From Billgrantia bachuensis (GTDB taxonomy: Bacteria; Pseudomonadota; Gammaproteobacteria; Pseudomonadales; Halomonadaceae), in the NCBI RefSeq assembly GCF_011742165.1, contig NZ_JAAQTO010000050.1:1-64000 (forward strand): 64,000 nt of DNA, given 5' to 3'. Below the pieces are notes generated by a model. That model saw only the letters and a list, made by a program, of their open reading frames with translations, did no database searches and was not told the DNA's origin. This document shows, in pieces, positions 1 to 7,890 of the stretch. Each line of letters starts with the position of its first letter. The stretch's first letter is position 1. Made by a program: the position numbers and the translations under genes.

Positions 1-230
1 CCTCTTCCGTATGGGTTGATGCACCCTCTAATCTGGCACATCGCGATGCCGTCGGAGGGGGGAGTCCATATCATCTGAATAACTGGCTGCGAGGGCGAAT
101 CGCTGCGTTGCGCGGTGCGCGGAATCCTCACATATACCCCATATGCTCCGGTTCCTGTGCTCCGGGCGCCTTGCGCTTCACCCCTCTCGCCTATTTCTTC
201 AGCGTTCCCTTAGGAACCAAAAGCTATCTA
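1..230. other. Window edge without a supported gene
   Basis: No reading frame here has convincing codon use, a ribosome binding site or recognisable family motifs. The stretch lies downstream of the RidA-family gene, which is read leftwards. The only structure seen is a short five-base-pair hairpin (GTTCC/GGAAC near 205-218) without a T-tract, too weak to call a terminator. Confidence 0.5.
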
Positions 231-608
231 TCAGTAGGGGTAGTCGCCGCCAGCCACCACGGCGGCCGTCACGGTAATCTCGACCTTGAGTTCGTCGGCG
301 GGCATGGGCGCACAGACGCAGGTACGCGCCGGGGCGTGGCCGGTGGGTACCCAGGCATCCCACACCGCGTTCATGGCGGCGAAGTCGCTGCCATCCTTGA
401 GGTAGATGGTTGCGGTGAGGAGGTGCTCGCGGTCGGAACCCACCTCGGCGAGCAGCGCATCCACCCGCGCCAGCATACTCTCGGTCTGCTCGGTGATGTC
501 GCCGTGGCGCGCCTCGGGGCCGGCCACTTGGCCGCATAGGTAGGCAATACCGTTATGGATCACGGCGCGGCTCATGCGCGCCTTGGTGTCGTGACGAACG
601 ATGGTCAT
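231..608 (-). CDS. RidA/YjgF/UK114-family protein
   Basis: This 125-residue protein has the length and fold signature of the Rid family, small trimeric cytosolic enzymes that hydrolyse reactive enamines and imines released by PLP enzymes. The C-terminal half carries the ART-C-V segment with the arginine that binds the substrate carboxylate in family members, followed by the VEITVTA strand. The ATG at 608 was chosen because AAGGAGAG lies just upstream. A longer frame reaching 686 would add 26 residues unlike the family and would overlap the divergent MFS gene. The gene diverges from an MFS transporter across 76 bp, so the two probably share a control region. Subfamily and true substrate cannot be assigned from the sequence. 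Confidence 0.88.
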   Translation of the reverse strand: MTIVRHDTKARMSRAVIHNGIAYLCGQVAGPEARHGDITEQTESMLARVDALLAEVGSDREHLLTATIYLKDGSDFAAMNAVWDAWVPTGHAPARTCVCAPMPADELKVEITVTAAVVAGGDYPY

Positions 609-684
609 TGCTTCTCTCCTTGAGCTGCTATCATGCCGGCTTTCAATTCTGCCAAACATCTTGCCATCGCTCAGGGAGGGCGTC

Positions 685-1881
685 ATGGGCTATCGCACGC
701 TGCTGCGGGATCACCGAGGATTGCTGAGCATCTGTTTCCTGGCCATGTTCACCTCGAGTCTCGGCCAGAGCTTCTTCATCGGCCTGTTCCAGGCACCGAT
801 CAGCGAGCGGCTCGGGTTCACTCCCGGCCAGTTCGGCAGCGCCTACGCCCTGGTCACGCTGATTGCCGGCTTCGCCGTGTTGCGCCTGGGGCCAAGCCTC
901 GACTGGGTGCCACCGCGGCGCTTCGCCCTCATAGTGATGGCAGCGCTCGTCACCGGCGTGGTGCTACTGACGCTCACGCCCTGGTGGTGGCTGGGGCTGC
1001 TAGGCCTGGGGCTGGTGCGCTTCTGCGGCCAGGGCATGATGACCCACCTGGGCAATACCTTGGCGGGACGCGAATTCGTCGCCATGCGCGGGCGTGCCCT
1101 GGGCCTCGCCAGCATGGGTATCATGCTCGGCGAGACGCTACTGCCGCCCGTGATAGCGACGCTGCTGATCGTACTCGGCTGGCGCGAGCTGTGGTGGCTG
1201 TTCGTGCTAGTGCTGGCAGGCTGCTGGCTACCGCTATTGCTGCGGGGCCCCTGGCCGCCGGCGCCGGGACAGCGCCCGGCACGCGGGCAGCGACCCAGCG
1301 GCCCGCGCCCCTTTCGCGACCCTCGTTTCTGGCGCCTGCTGCCGCTGCTGATGACGCTGCCGATCACCATGACCGGGCTGTTCATCTACCAGGCGGCGAT
1401 GACCCGCGACCTGGGCAGCACCCTCACCGTCTACGCCCTGGCCTTGACCGGCATGGGCCTGGCCAAGCTGCCCGGCGCGCTGCTCGGCGGACGCTGGGTC
1501 GATCGCCTGGGGCCGGTCCGTCTGGCACGTCTCTACCTGCTGCCCTACGCGCTGGCCCTGCTGGTCGCCATCGCCTTCGGCGGCCACTTCGGCGTGTGGG
1601 CCCTGATGGTGGGAGGCGGGCTCGCCATGGGCTCGCAGGAGTCGATCGCCACCAGTCTGCTGGTGCGTATCTGGGGAGCCGAGCATCTCGGCACGGTACG
1701 CGCCACGCTCAGTGCCGCCATGGTCTTCGCCACCGGGCTGGCCCCGGCGCTGCTGGGCATCGCGCTCGATCTCGGCGCACACTTCACTCTGATTCTCGCC
1801 GGCATGCTGGCGTTTCTCGCCTTCGGCTGGTGGCTGGCCCAGGATTTACTGCGTCAACAAGCGAACGAGCATACCGGCTGA
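685..1881 (+). CDS. MFS transporter, 12-helix type
   Basis: The 398-residue protein is a chain of hydrophobic helices typical of the major facilitator superfamily, with the inner-membrane segment FFIGLFQAPISERLGF near the N-terminus and a central basic, proline-rich cytoplasmic loop (about residues 200-220, GQRPARGQRPSGPRP). The ATG at 685 is preceded by TCAGGGAGGG at good distance. Upstream in-frame starts overlap the divergent RidA gene and lack a binding site. Substrate cannot be told from the sequence. Shared regulation with the neighbouring RidA-family gene would fit export or uptake of an amino-acid-like compound, but that is inference only. Confidence 0.85.
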   Translation: MGYRTLLRDHRGLLSICFLAMFTSSLGQSFFIGLFQAPISERLGFTPGQFGSAYALVTLIAGFAVLRLGPSLDWVPPRRFALIVMAALVTGVVLLTLTPWWWLGLLGLGLVRFCGQGMMTHLGNTLAGREFVAMRGRALGLASMGIMLGETLLPPVIATLLIVLGWRELWWLFVLVLAGCWLPLLLRGPWPPAPGQRPARGQRPSGPRPFRDPRFWRLLPLLMTLPITMTGLFIYQAAMTRDLGSTLTVYALALTGMGLAKLPGALLGGRWVDRLGPVRLARLYLLPYALALLVAIAFGGHFGVWALMVGGGLAMGSQESIATSLLVRIWGAEHLGTVRATLSAAMVFATGLAPALLGIALDLGAHFTLILAGMLAFLAFGWWLAQDLLRQQANEHTG

Positions 1882-1982
1882 TCGCCATGACGCTGACGGC
1901 TGGCAGCGGCCTGGCCCGTTAGCAGAGATACCTCTCGAGCGGTATGGCACGCCCAACGTTGCGTATGGCAATATACGGCGAA

Positions 1983-2008
1983 TCGTTATATCTGAAAATA
2001 TATGACGA
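1983..2008. promoter_or_regulatory. Probable ModE operator upstream of modA
   Basis: The site is an inverted repeat with half-sites TCGTTATAT and ATATATGACGA separated by six bases. It closely resembles the known ModE box, in which CGnTATAT half-sites are arranged as a palindrome. It lies about 50 bases before the chosen modA start and would overlap the alternative ATG at 2002, which argues that translation starts further downstream. A ModE-like gene lies at the far end of the same cluster. Molybdate-dependent repression of modABC is the expected role. Confidence 0.72.
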
Positions 2009-2058
2009 CACCTTGCCTGCACCGCATGAAACCCAAGGCAAAAGAGTGGAGATCGCAA

Positions 2059-2838
2059 GTGTCCCATCCTTTCAGACGCCTGCTGGCGGGCATGGCCACC
2101 TTCGCCCTGAGCCTGGTATTGACCGCGGCCCAGGCCAGCGAGGCGCCTATGCGCATTGCCGCGGCCTCGGACCTGCGCTTCGCCCTGGAAGAGATCCTGG
2201 AAACCTTCGCCGCCGATCATCCCGAGCATCCGGTGGAGATCGTCTATGGCTCCTCGGGGCGTTTCCGCAGCCAGATCGAGAACGGCGCACCCTTCGATCT
2301 CTACTTCTCGGCGGATATCGCCTACCCCCGAGCGCTGGAAGAGGCCGGCCACGCAGCAAGTGAAGTGATCCCCTATGCAGAAGGGCGAATCGTACTCTGG
2401 AGCGACGGCCTGGATGCCTCCGAGCTGACCTTGGACTCCCTCAGAGATGAGCGTTTCCGGCGCATCGCCATCGCCAACCCTCGCCATGCCCCGTATGGCG
2501 CCCGAGCCCGGGAGGCGCTGATCGCCAGCGGTCTCTGGGAGACGCTGGAACCGCGGTTGGTCTTCGGCGAAAACATTGCCCACACCATGCAGTTGGTGCA
2601 GAGCGGAGCCGCCGAAGTGGGCATCATCGCCCTGGCATTGGCTCGCAACCCGGCGATGCTCGACCGGGGAAGCTATTACTTGATCGACGAGGCGCTACAT
2701 GCGCCGCTCGAGCAGGGCTTCATCATCACCCGACACGGCGGCGACCATCCCACCGCGAAATTGTTCGCCGAAGCCATGCAGAGTCCGGAGGCACGAGACA
2801 TCATGCGCGCCTACGGCTTCGTATTGCCGGGTGAGTAG
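2059..2838 (+). CDS. modA: Molybdate ABC transporter, periplasmic binding protein ModA
   Basis: The product is a 259-residue periplasmic oxyanion-binding protein of the ModA family. It begins with a signal peptide (basic HPFRR, hydrophobic core, AQASEA cleavage region), followed by IAAASDL, GSSGRFRSQIENGAPFDLYFSAD and NPRHAPYG, segments that line the molybdate/tungstate pocket in ModA. The GTG at 2059 was chosen because GGAG lies eight bases upstream and it yields a clean signal peptide. ATGs at 2002 and 2026 are in frame but overlap or abut the ModE-type operator and would put a charged stretch before the signal sequence. modB follows after six bases. It delivers substrate to ModBC in the inner membrane. 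Confidence 0.9.
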   Translation: MSHPFRRLLAGMATFALSLVLTAAQASEAPMRIAAASDLRFALEEILETFAADHPEHPVEIVYGSSGRFRSQIENGAPFDLYFSADIAYPRALEEAGHAASEVIPYAEGRIVLWSDGLDASELTLDSLRDERFRRIAIANPRHAPYGARAREALIASGLWETLEPRLVFGENIAHTMQLVQSGAAEVGIIALALARNPAMLDRGSYYLIDEALHAPLEQGFIITRHGGDHPTAKLFAEAMQSPEARDIMRAYGFVLPGE

Positions 2839-2844
2839 ACCGCC

Positions 2845-3543
2845 ATGACCTTCCTTGGCATCAGCGAGGCAGACTGGGGCGCGCTGCAGTTGACCCTCAG
2901 GCTGGCCCTGATCAGTACCGCCCTGCTGCTGGTGCTCTGCCTGCCGCTGGCCTGGTGGCTGGCCCATACCCAGCGGCGCATCAAAGTAGTGGTGGAAGCC
3001 CTGGTGGCCCTGCCGCTGGTGCTGCCACCCACGGTGATCGGTTTCTATCTGCTGATTCTGCTCGGCCCGCGCGGCGCCGTGGGCGGCACGCTGGAGCGGC
3101 TGGGGGCGAACCACCTGGCCTTCACCTTCACCGGACTGGTGATCGGCTCGATGATCTATTCGTTGCCCTTCGTCGTGCAGCCGCTACAGAACGCCTTCCA
3201 GGCCATGGGACGTCGCCCCCTGGAAGTGGCTGCCACCCTGCGGGCCGGGCCTCTCGACCGGCTGGTCTCGGTGGTGCTGCCCCTGTCGCGCCAGGGGCTG
3301 CTCACTGCGGCCGTGCTCTCCTTTGCCCATACCCTGGGCGAGTTCGGCGTGCTGCTGATGATCGGTGGTGGCATACCGGGCCAGACCCAGGTGGCTTCCA
3401 TTGCCATCTATAGCCATGTGGAGGCCTTCGACCATGCATCGGCACATCGCCTGTCGCTGTTCCTGCTGTTGATGGCCTTCGCCCTGCTGGTCTGCGTCTA
3501 CGCCCTGAACAAGCGCTTCAGGGTGGCGGGGATCATGCCATGA
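2845..3543 (+). CDS. modB: Molybdate ABC transporter permease ModB
   Basis: At 232 residues this matches the usual length of ModB. It contains about five hydrophobic helices and the binding-protein-dependent permease motif in the EVAATLRAGPLDRLVSVVLP region, with the conserved EAA-type loop that docks on the ATPase, followed by the family-typical AHTLGEFGVLLMIGG segment. It overlaps modC by four bases (ATGA), so the two are translationally coupled. It forms the membrane channel of the importer with ModA and ModC. Confidence 0.93.
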   Translation: MTFLGISEADWGALQLTLRLALISTALLLVLCLPLAWWLAHTQRRIKVVVEALVALPLVLPPTVIGFYLLILLGPRGAVGGTLERLGANHLAFTFTGLVIGSMIYSLPFVVQPLQNAFQAMGRRPLEVAATLRAGPLDRLVSVVLPLSRQGLLTAAVLSFAHTLGEFGVLLMIGGGIPGQTQVASIAIYSHVEAFDHASAHRLSLFLLLMAFALLVCVYALNKRFRVAGIMP

Positions 3544-4604
3544 GCGTATCGGGCGCCTTGCGGTTGCGTCGCGGCGACTTCGTATTGGATGCCGAACTGG
3601 AACTGCCCGAGCGTGGCGTCATCGCCCTGTTCGGCCGCTCCGGTTCGGGCAAGACCACGCTGTTGCGCTGCCTGGCCGGCCTGGAGCGTGGCGACGGCTG
3701 GCTATCGGTCAATGGCTGCCGCTGGCAGGAGCGTGATTATTTCTTGCCGGTGCATCGACGCCCGTTGGGCTATGTCTTCCAGGAGGCGAGCCTGTTTCCT
3801 CATCTGCGGGTACGCGACAACCTGCGCTACGGCTATCGGCGGGTCGAAGCCAGTCATCGTCGCGTCGACTTCGACGAGACGGTACAACTGCTCGGCGTCG
3901 AGGCGCTGTTGGAGCGCTACCCGCAGGCACTCTCCGGCGGACAGCGGCAGCGAGTCGCCATTGCCCGGGCTCTGCTCGCCAGCCCTCGCCTGCTGTTGAT
4001 GGATGAGCCCATGGCGTCGCTCGACGTGGCGAGCAAGGCGGAAATCCTGCCCTACCTGGAGCGGCTGCACGCGCACCTGGAGATTCCGATGGTTTACGTC
4101 AGCCACGCCCTCGAGGAGGTGGCCCGCCTGGCGGATCATATGGTACTGCTGGAGGCGGGAAGTGTGCTGGCCGCCGGCCCCTTGCGTGAGCTGCTGGTCC
4201 GCAGCGACCTGCCGCTGTCCCATGCCGATAATGCCGCCGCGGTACTGGAGACACGGGTCGTTAGACACGATGCCGAGCAGCAGCTCGTCGAGCTGGAGTG
4301 CGGCGCCGGACGGCTGTGGGTTTCACGAGGCCCGGCGGCGGCGGGCGAACGGCTGCGCGTCAGTGTCCAGGCCCGGGACGTGGTGATCAGTCTGGCGCCG
4401 CCGCGGGACTCCAGCACCCTCAACTGCCTTCCGGCGCGGGTTGTCGAGATCAGCGACGACCCGCATCCCGGCCACCTGCTGGTGCGCTTGGCGGTCGACG
4501 ACCAGTTGCTGCTCGCGCGTATTCCCCGCGAGGCCTCAAAGCGTCTGGCGTTGAGTCCGGGCAAGCACGTATATGCCCAATTGCGTGGAAAGGCCCTGTC
4601 CTGA
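3540..4604 (+). CDS. modC: Molybdate ABC transporter ATPase ModC
   Basis: This 354-residue protein has an N-terminal ABC ATPase domain with Walker A GRSGSGKTT, signature LSGGQRQR and Walker B LLLMDEP, then a C-terminal MOP/TOBE region (from about residue 290, LNCLPARVVEISDD onward) that binds molybdate and regulates transport in ModC proteins. Full family length. The start overlaps the modB stop. It powers molybdate import through ModB. The gene ends 13 bases from the convergent modE-like gene. Confidence 0.93.
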   Translation: MSVSGALRLRRGDFVLDAELELPERGVIALFGRSGSGKTTLLRCLAGLERGDGWLSVNGCRWQERDYFLPVHRRPLGYVFQEASLFPHLRVRDNLRYGYRRVEASHRRVDFDETVQLLGVEALLERYPQALSGGQRQRVAIARALLASPRLLLMDEPMASLDVASKAEILPYLERLHAHLEIPMVYVSHALEEVARLADHMVLLEAGSVLAAGPLRELLVRSDLPLSHADNAAAVLETRVVRHDAEQQLVELECGAGRLWVSRGPAAAGERLRVSVQARDVVISLAPPRDSSTLNCLPARVVEISDDPHPGHLLVRLAVDDQLLLARIPREASKRLALSPGKHVYAQLRGKALS

Positions 4605-4617
4605 CGCACTCTCGAGC

Positions 4618-4998
4618 CTAGTGCTCCCGGTCGGGAGTGGGGGGTGACTCGGCAAAGAGCGAGGCGAAAGTATCCATCTCCTCGGCCACCGCCTCACTGG
4701 CGATACGCTGCATCCTTCGGTAGCGCTCGAGCACCTCCTCGCCGAGAGCGGTGATCTGTGCGCCTCCGCCGCCTTTGCCGCCGGTTGCGGTAGCGACGAG
4801 GGGCTCCCTGAAGCATTGGTTCATGGTGTCAACCAGCAGCCAGGCACGCCGATAGCTCATGCCCAGTTGGCGGGCCGCCGCGGAGATCGAGCCGGTTTCG
4901 GCAATGGCCTCGAGTAACTGCGCCTTGCCCGGGCCAATGGCGATGGCATGCCCCAGTTGAATGCGCAGGCGAGGAGTCGACTGATACGGGGCTGCCAC
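4618..4998 (-). CDS. modE: ModE-type winged-helix regulator lacking molybdate-binding domains
   Basis: The 126-residue product corresponds to the N-terminal DNA-binding domain of ModE (LLEAIAETGSISAAARQLGMSYRRAW, then the GGKGGGGAQIT wing). Full ModE proteins are about twice as long and carry two MOP domains for molybdate sensing, and these are absent. The GTG at 4998 has a near-perfect AAAGGAGG binding site, so it is preferred to the upstream frame start at 5037. The gene converges on modC. It may act on the palindrome before modA, but how it would sense molybdate is unclear. Stand-alone short ModE-like proteins do exist, so this need not be a truncation. Confidence 0.83.
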   Translation of the reverse strand: MAAPYQSTPRLRIQLGHAIAIGPGKAQLLEAIAETGSISAAARQLGMSYRRAWLLVDTMNQCFREPLVATATGGKGGGGAQITALGEEVLERYRRMQRIASEAVAEEMDTFASLFAESPPTPDREH

Positions 4999-5079
4999 GC
5001 TGGCCTCCTTTGGACAACATCCGCTGGATGCTACCACTCCTTGCCAGCGTTCGACATTCGGCGCCGGCGACAGGCCACC

Positions 5080-5934
5080 TCAACGCAGCAACAGCACCGG
5101 CACGCTGGCCCGCCGCAGCATGGCGGTGGTGGTGCTGCCCACCAGCAGGTGACGGATACGCGAGTGACCGTAGGCGCCCATCACCAGCAGGTCGATGGCG
5201 TTCTCCTCCTTGTAGGCACGCAGGGTCTCCTCCACCTCGCCGGCACGGATCGCCCCTTCGGCCTCGTGGCCGGCCTCGCGCAATACGGCCAGCGCCCAGT
5301 CGAGCTGCGAGCGGTTATCGCCGGTCTCGGCGCCGACGATCACCACATGCACCGGAATGCCGTTGAACAGCGGACTCTTTGCCAGCATCTCGACGCCCTT
5401 GCGGGTGGTCTTGCTGCCGTCGAAGGCGAGCATCACCCGCTCAGGGCGCTTGAAGGTCTCCGGTACCATCAGGATAGGCCGGTGCAGGGTACGCACCACC
5501 CGCTCCAGGTTGGAGCCCAGGTGCTCGCCGTCCTGATGGGCCATCTCGCCGCGCTTGCCCAGCACCAGCAAGCGGATCTCGTCTTGCAACTCTTCGAGGG
5601 TCTCGACCAGCGTGCCGTTGCGCTGCCGCATGGCGGGCTCCGCCACGCCATCCTCGATGGCTCGCTCCTTGGCCGCCTGGAGCATCAGCCGGCCCTGCTC
5701 CTGGGCCACCTTGGCGCGTTGCTCGTCGAGCTGCGATAGCTCCTCCAGCAGATGCTCGCGGGAGCCCAGCCCGATGTTGCCGGAGAGGTCCGGCTCGGCG
5801 GTCTGGGGGTGATTGTCCACCACGTGCAGGAAGGTCAGCGGCGCATTCAGCGCCAGGCTGGCCCAGGCGGCGTAGTCGCACACCCCGGTGGAGAACTGCG
5901 AGCCGTCGATGGCGGCCATCACCTGTTCGGTCAT
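5080..5934 (-). CDS. Tandem-domain universal stress protein (copy 1)
   Basis: The 284-residue protein holds two UspA domains. Each has the nucleotide-binding pattern G-x2-G-x9/10-G-[ST]: GKRGEMAHQDGEHLGSN at the end of the first domain and GAYGHSRIRHLLVGST at the end of the second, so ATP binding is expected. It starts at an ATG directly after the MTEQ-coding region and is probably cytosolic. A second copy lies at 7013-7867 with the same length and few changes. The DNA of the two is identical by eye over 5258-5833. Upstream on the same strand is a DksA/TraR-like gene. Its role is likely stress adaptation, but the specific function is unknown. Confidence 0.92.
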   Translation of the reverse strand: MTEQVMAAIDGSQFSTGVCDYAAWASLALNAPLTFLHVVDNHPQTAEPDLSGNIGLGSREHLLEELSQLDEQRAKVAQEQGRLMLQAAKERAIEDGVAEPAMRQRNGTLVETLEELQDEIRLLVLGKRGEMAHQDGEHLGSNLERVVRTLHRPILMVPETFKRPERVMLAFDGSKTTRKGVEMLAKSPLFNGIPVHVVIVGAETGDNRSQLDWALAVLREAGHEAEGAIRAGEVEETLRAYKEENAIDLLVMGAYGHSRIRHLLVGSTTTAMLRRASVPVLLLR

Positions 5935-6030
5935 CGTTTCGTTTCCTGGCTGGCGTATGTCGTTATATGCCCTTTCGTTTCTACCTCATCGGTTAGGGGC
6001 TTGGCCAGGTGTCAGGTCAACGCGAAGCGA

Positions 6031-6372
6031 CTAATCTGCGCAATCGATGCACCTCAGCACGGTCGGGTCCCATTCCAGACGCTTCGCGGCGATCCATTCG
6101 CCGCACTCCAGGCATTCCCCGAACTCCTCGCGCTCAAGGCGCGCCAGCGCCGCATCGATGCGACGGATCGCCAATTGGCGGCGATCCTCCTCGGCCTTGG
6201 CCATGGCCTGCCCCTGCAGGGCATCCATACGCGACAGACGGCCGACCGAGGTCTGATCCAGCGTGACCGTGGCCCGGCTCTCCTTGCTCTCGAAACTCTG
6301 GTCGATCAGCATCGCCCTGGCATCTTCCAGTTGGCGAATAATCTTGTCGATATCGATGTCCGGGTGGTTCAC
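6031..6372 (-). CDS. DksA/TraR-family C4 zinc-finger protein
   Basis: The 113-residue product is helical in its N-terminal two thirds and ends in a four-cysteine zinc finger (CLECG ... CIDC), the hallmark of the TraR/DksA family that binds the secondary channel of RNA polymerase. It is shorter than DksA itself (about 150 residues) and lies between the lengths of DksA and TraR. The GTG at 6372 was chosen because GAGAGGA is correctly spaced. The frame extends to 6453 without a binding site. It is followed on the same strand by universal stress protein copy 1, consistent with a stress-response role. Confidence 0.82.
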   Translation of the reverse strand: MNHPDIDIDKIIRQLEDARAMLIDQSFESKESRATVTLDQTSVGRLSRMDALQGQAMAKAEEDRRQLAIRRIDAALARLEREEFGECLECGEWIAAKRLEWDPTVLRCIDCAD

Positions 6373-6547
6373 CACATATCCTCTCGTAACGGATAACCAA
6401 CACAGCGTGCCCAGCAATAAGTCAACTGGCCGGAGGCAACAGACGCAATCCATCCAAAAACATTAGCGGCGAGGTACAACTCGGCAGGTCAAAGAAAAAC
6501 CATAGACGCAATAATTGACATTGTGTAGCCCGTAAAAGCGCCTGAAC

Positions 6548-6895
6548 TCAGCGCCGGGGCGCGTCGTAGTCGTGGGGCTCGTCGGTATAGACGCAGACGT
6601 TGACTTGATCCACGTCACCCTCGGGCGACTCGACATGGGTCTCGAAGAACTCCTTGATCTCCCGACGGTTGCAGTGAGCCTCGAAAGCCTCACGGCTGGC
6701 CCAGACCTCATGGAAGACGATCGGATAGCTGGCCCCTTGGGCATTCGGATGGTCGATATGCCGGGTGACTGTGTATTGCAGGCAGCCATCTTCGCGATGA
6801 GTATTGGGCTCCAGCGCCTGAAGCGTCTTGAACAGGGCATCTTCCCTGCCAGGCTTGGGCTTGAAGTTGGCGATACAGTAGATCTTGCTGGACAT
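6548..6895 (-). CDS. Antibiotic biosynthesis monooxygenase (ABM)-domain protein
   Basis: This 115-residue protein has the layout of a single ABM ferredoxin-like domain, as in putative quinol monooxygenases of the YgiN type: KIYCIANFKPKPGRED at the N-terminus, YTVTRHIDHPN in the middle and FHEVWASREAFEAH with the conserved E-W. The ATG at 6895 has AGGAG upstream. It stands alone between the two universal stress protein copies. Such proteins often act on quinones or in oxidative stress, but no substrate can be inferred here. Confidence 0.8.
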   Translation of the reverse strand: MSSKIYCIANFKPKPGREDALFKTLQALEPNTHREDGCLQYTVTRHIDHPNAQGASYPIVFHEVWASREAFEAHCNRREIKEFFETHVESPEGDVDQVNVCVYTDEPHDYDAPRR

Positions 6896-6966
6896 GGATT
6901 GGCTCCTGCCTGTTCGGTATTAGCTCTGTCTCCAGACTCGGCGGCGCGAGCTTTCGAGCAGGTTAG

Positions 6967-7002
6967 AAAAAGCCGGCACACTTCCCGCAGGAAGGGCCGG
7001 CT
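6967..7002 (-). terminator. Rho-independent terminator after usp copy 2
   Basis: Read on the minus strand, an AGCCGGC...GCCGGCT stem with an inner CTTCC/GGAAG pairing around a TGCG loop is followed directly by TTTTT. It starts ten bases past the stop of the second universal stress gene and should end the sulP-usp transcript. Confidence 0.85.
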
Positions 7003-7012
7003 CGGGTAAGCG

Positions 7013-7867
7013 TCAGCGCAGCAGCAGGATCGGCACCTCGGCCCGCCGCAGCATGGCGGTAGTGGTGCTGCCCACCAGCAGGTGGCGAATGCGCGAGTGG
7101 CCATAGGCGCCCATCACCAGCAGGCCGATATCGTTCTCCTCCTTGTAGGCACGCAGGGTCTCCTCCACCTCGCCGGCACGGATCACCCCCTCGGCCTCGT
7201 GGCCGGCCTCGCGCAATACGGCCAGCGCCCAGTCGAGCTGCGAGCGGTTATCGCCGGTCTCGGCGCCGACGATCACCACATGCACCGGAATGCCGTTGAA
7301 CAGCGGACTCTTTGCCAGCATCTCGACGCCCTTGCGGGTGGTCTTGCTGCCGTCGAAGGCGAGCATCACCCGCTCAGGGCGCTTGAAGGTCTCCGGTACC
7401 ATCAGGATAGGCCGGTGCAGGGTACGCACCACCCGCTCCAGGTTGGAGCCCAGGTGCTCGCCGTCCTGATGGGCCATCTCGCCGCGCTTGCCCAGCACCA
7501 GCAAGCGGATCTCGTCTTGCAACTCTTCGAGGGTCTCGACCAGCGTGCCGTTGCGCTGCCGCATGGCGGGCTCCGCCACGCCATCCTCGATGGCTCGCTC
7601 CTTGGCCGCCTGGAGCATCAGCCGGCCCTGCTCCTGGGCCACCTTGGCGCGTTGCTCGTCGAGCTGCGATAGCTCCTCCAGCAGATGCTCGCGGGAGCCC
7701 AGCCCGATGTTGCCGGAGAGGTCCGGCTCGGCGGTCTGGGGGTGATTGTCCACCACGTGCAGGAAGATCAGCGGCGCATTCAGCGCCAGGCTGGCCCAGG
7801 CGGCGTAGTCGCACACCCCGGTAGAGAACTGCGAGCCGTCAATGGCGGCCATTACCTGTTCTGTCAT
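7013..7867 (-). CDS. Tandem-domain universal stress protein (copy 2), linked to SulP
   Basis: This 284-residue, two-domain UspA protein differs from copy 1 at only a few residues near the ends (for example T to I near residue 34 and changes in the last 70 residues). Both nucleotide-binding motifs are intact. It lies 23 bases downstream of sulP on the same strand and before a clear terminator, so sulP and this gene form one transcription unit. SulP transporters are often encoded beside UspA proteins, which may regulate the anion transporter through ATP binding. That link is inference. Confidence 0.92.
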   Translation of the reverse strand: MTEQVMAAIDGSQFSTGVCDYAAWASLALNAPLIFLHVVDNHPQTAEPDLSGNIGLGSREHLLEELSQLDEQRAKVAQEQGRLMLQAAKERAIEDGVAEPAMRQRNGTLVETLEELQDEIRLLVLGKRGEMAHQDGEHLGSNLERVVRTLHRPILMVPETFKRPERVMLAFDGSKTTRKGVEMLAKSPLFNGIPVHVVIVGAETGDNRSQLDWALAVLREAGHEAEGVIRAGEVEETLRAYKEENDIGLLVMGAYGHSRIRHLLVGSTTTAMLRRAEVPILLLR

Positions 7868-7890
7868 GTCTCGTACGCTCCCGTATCCGT

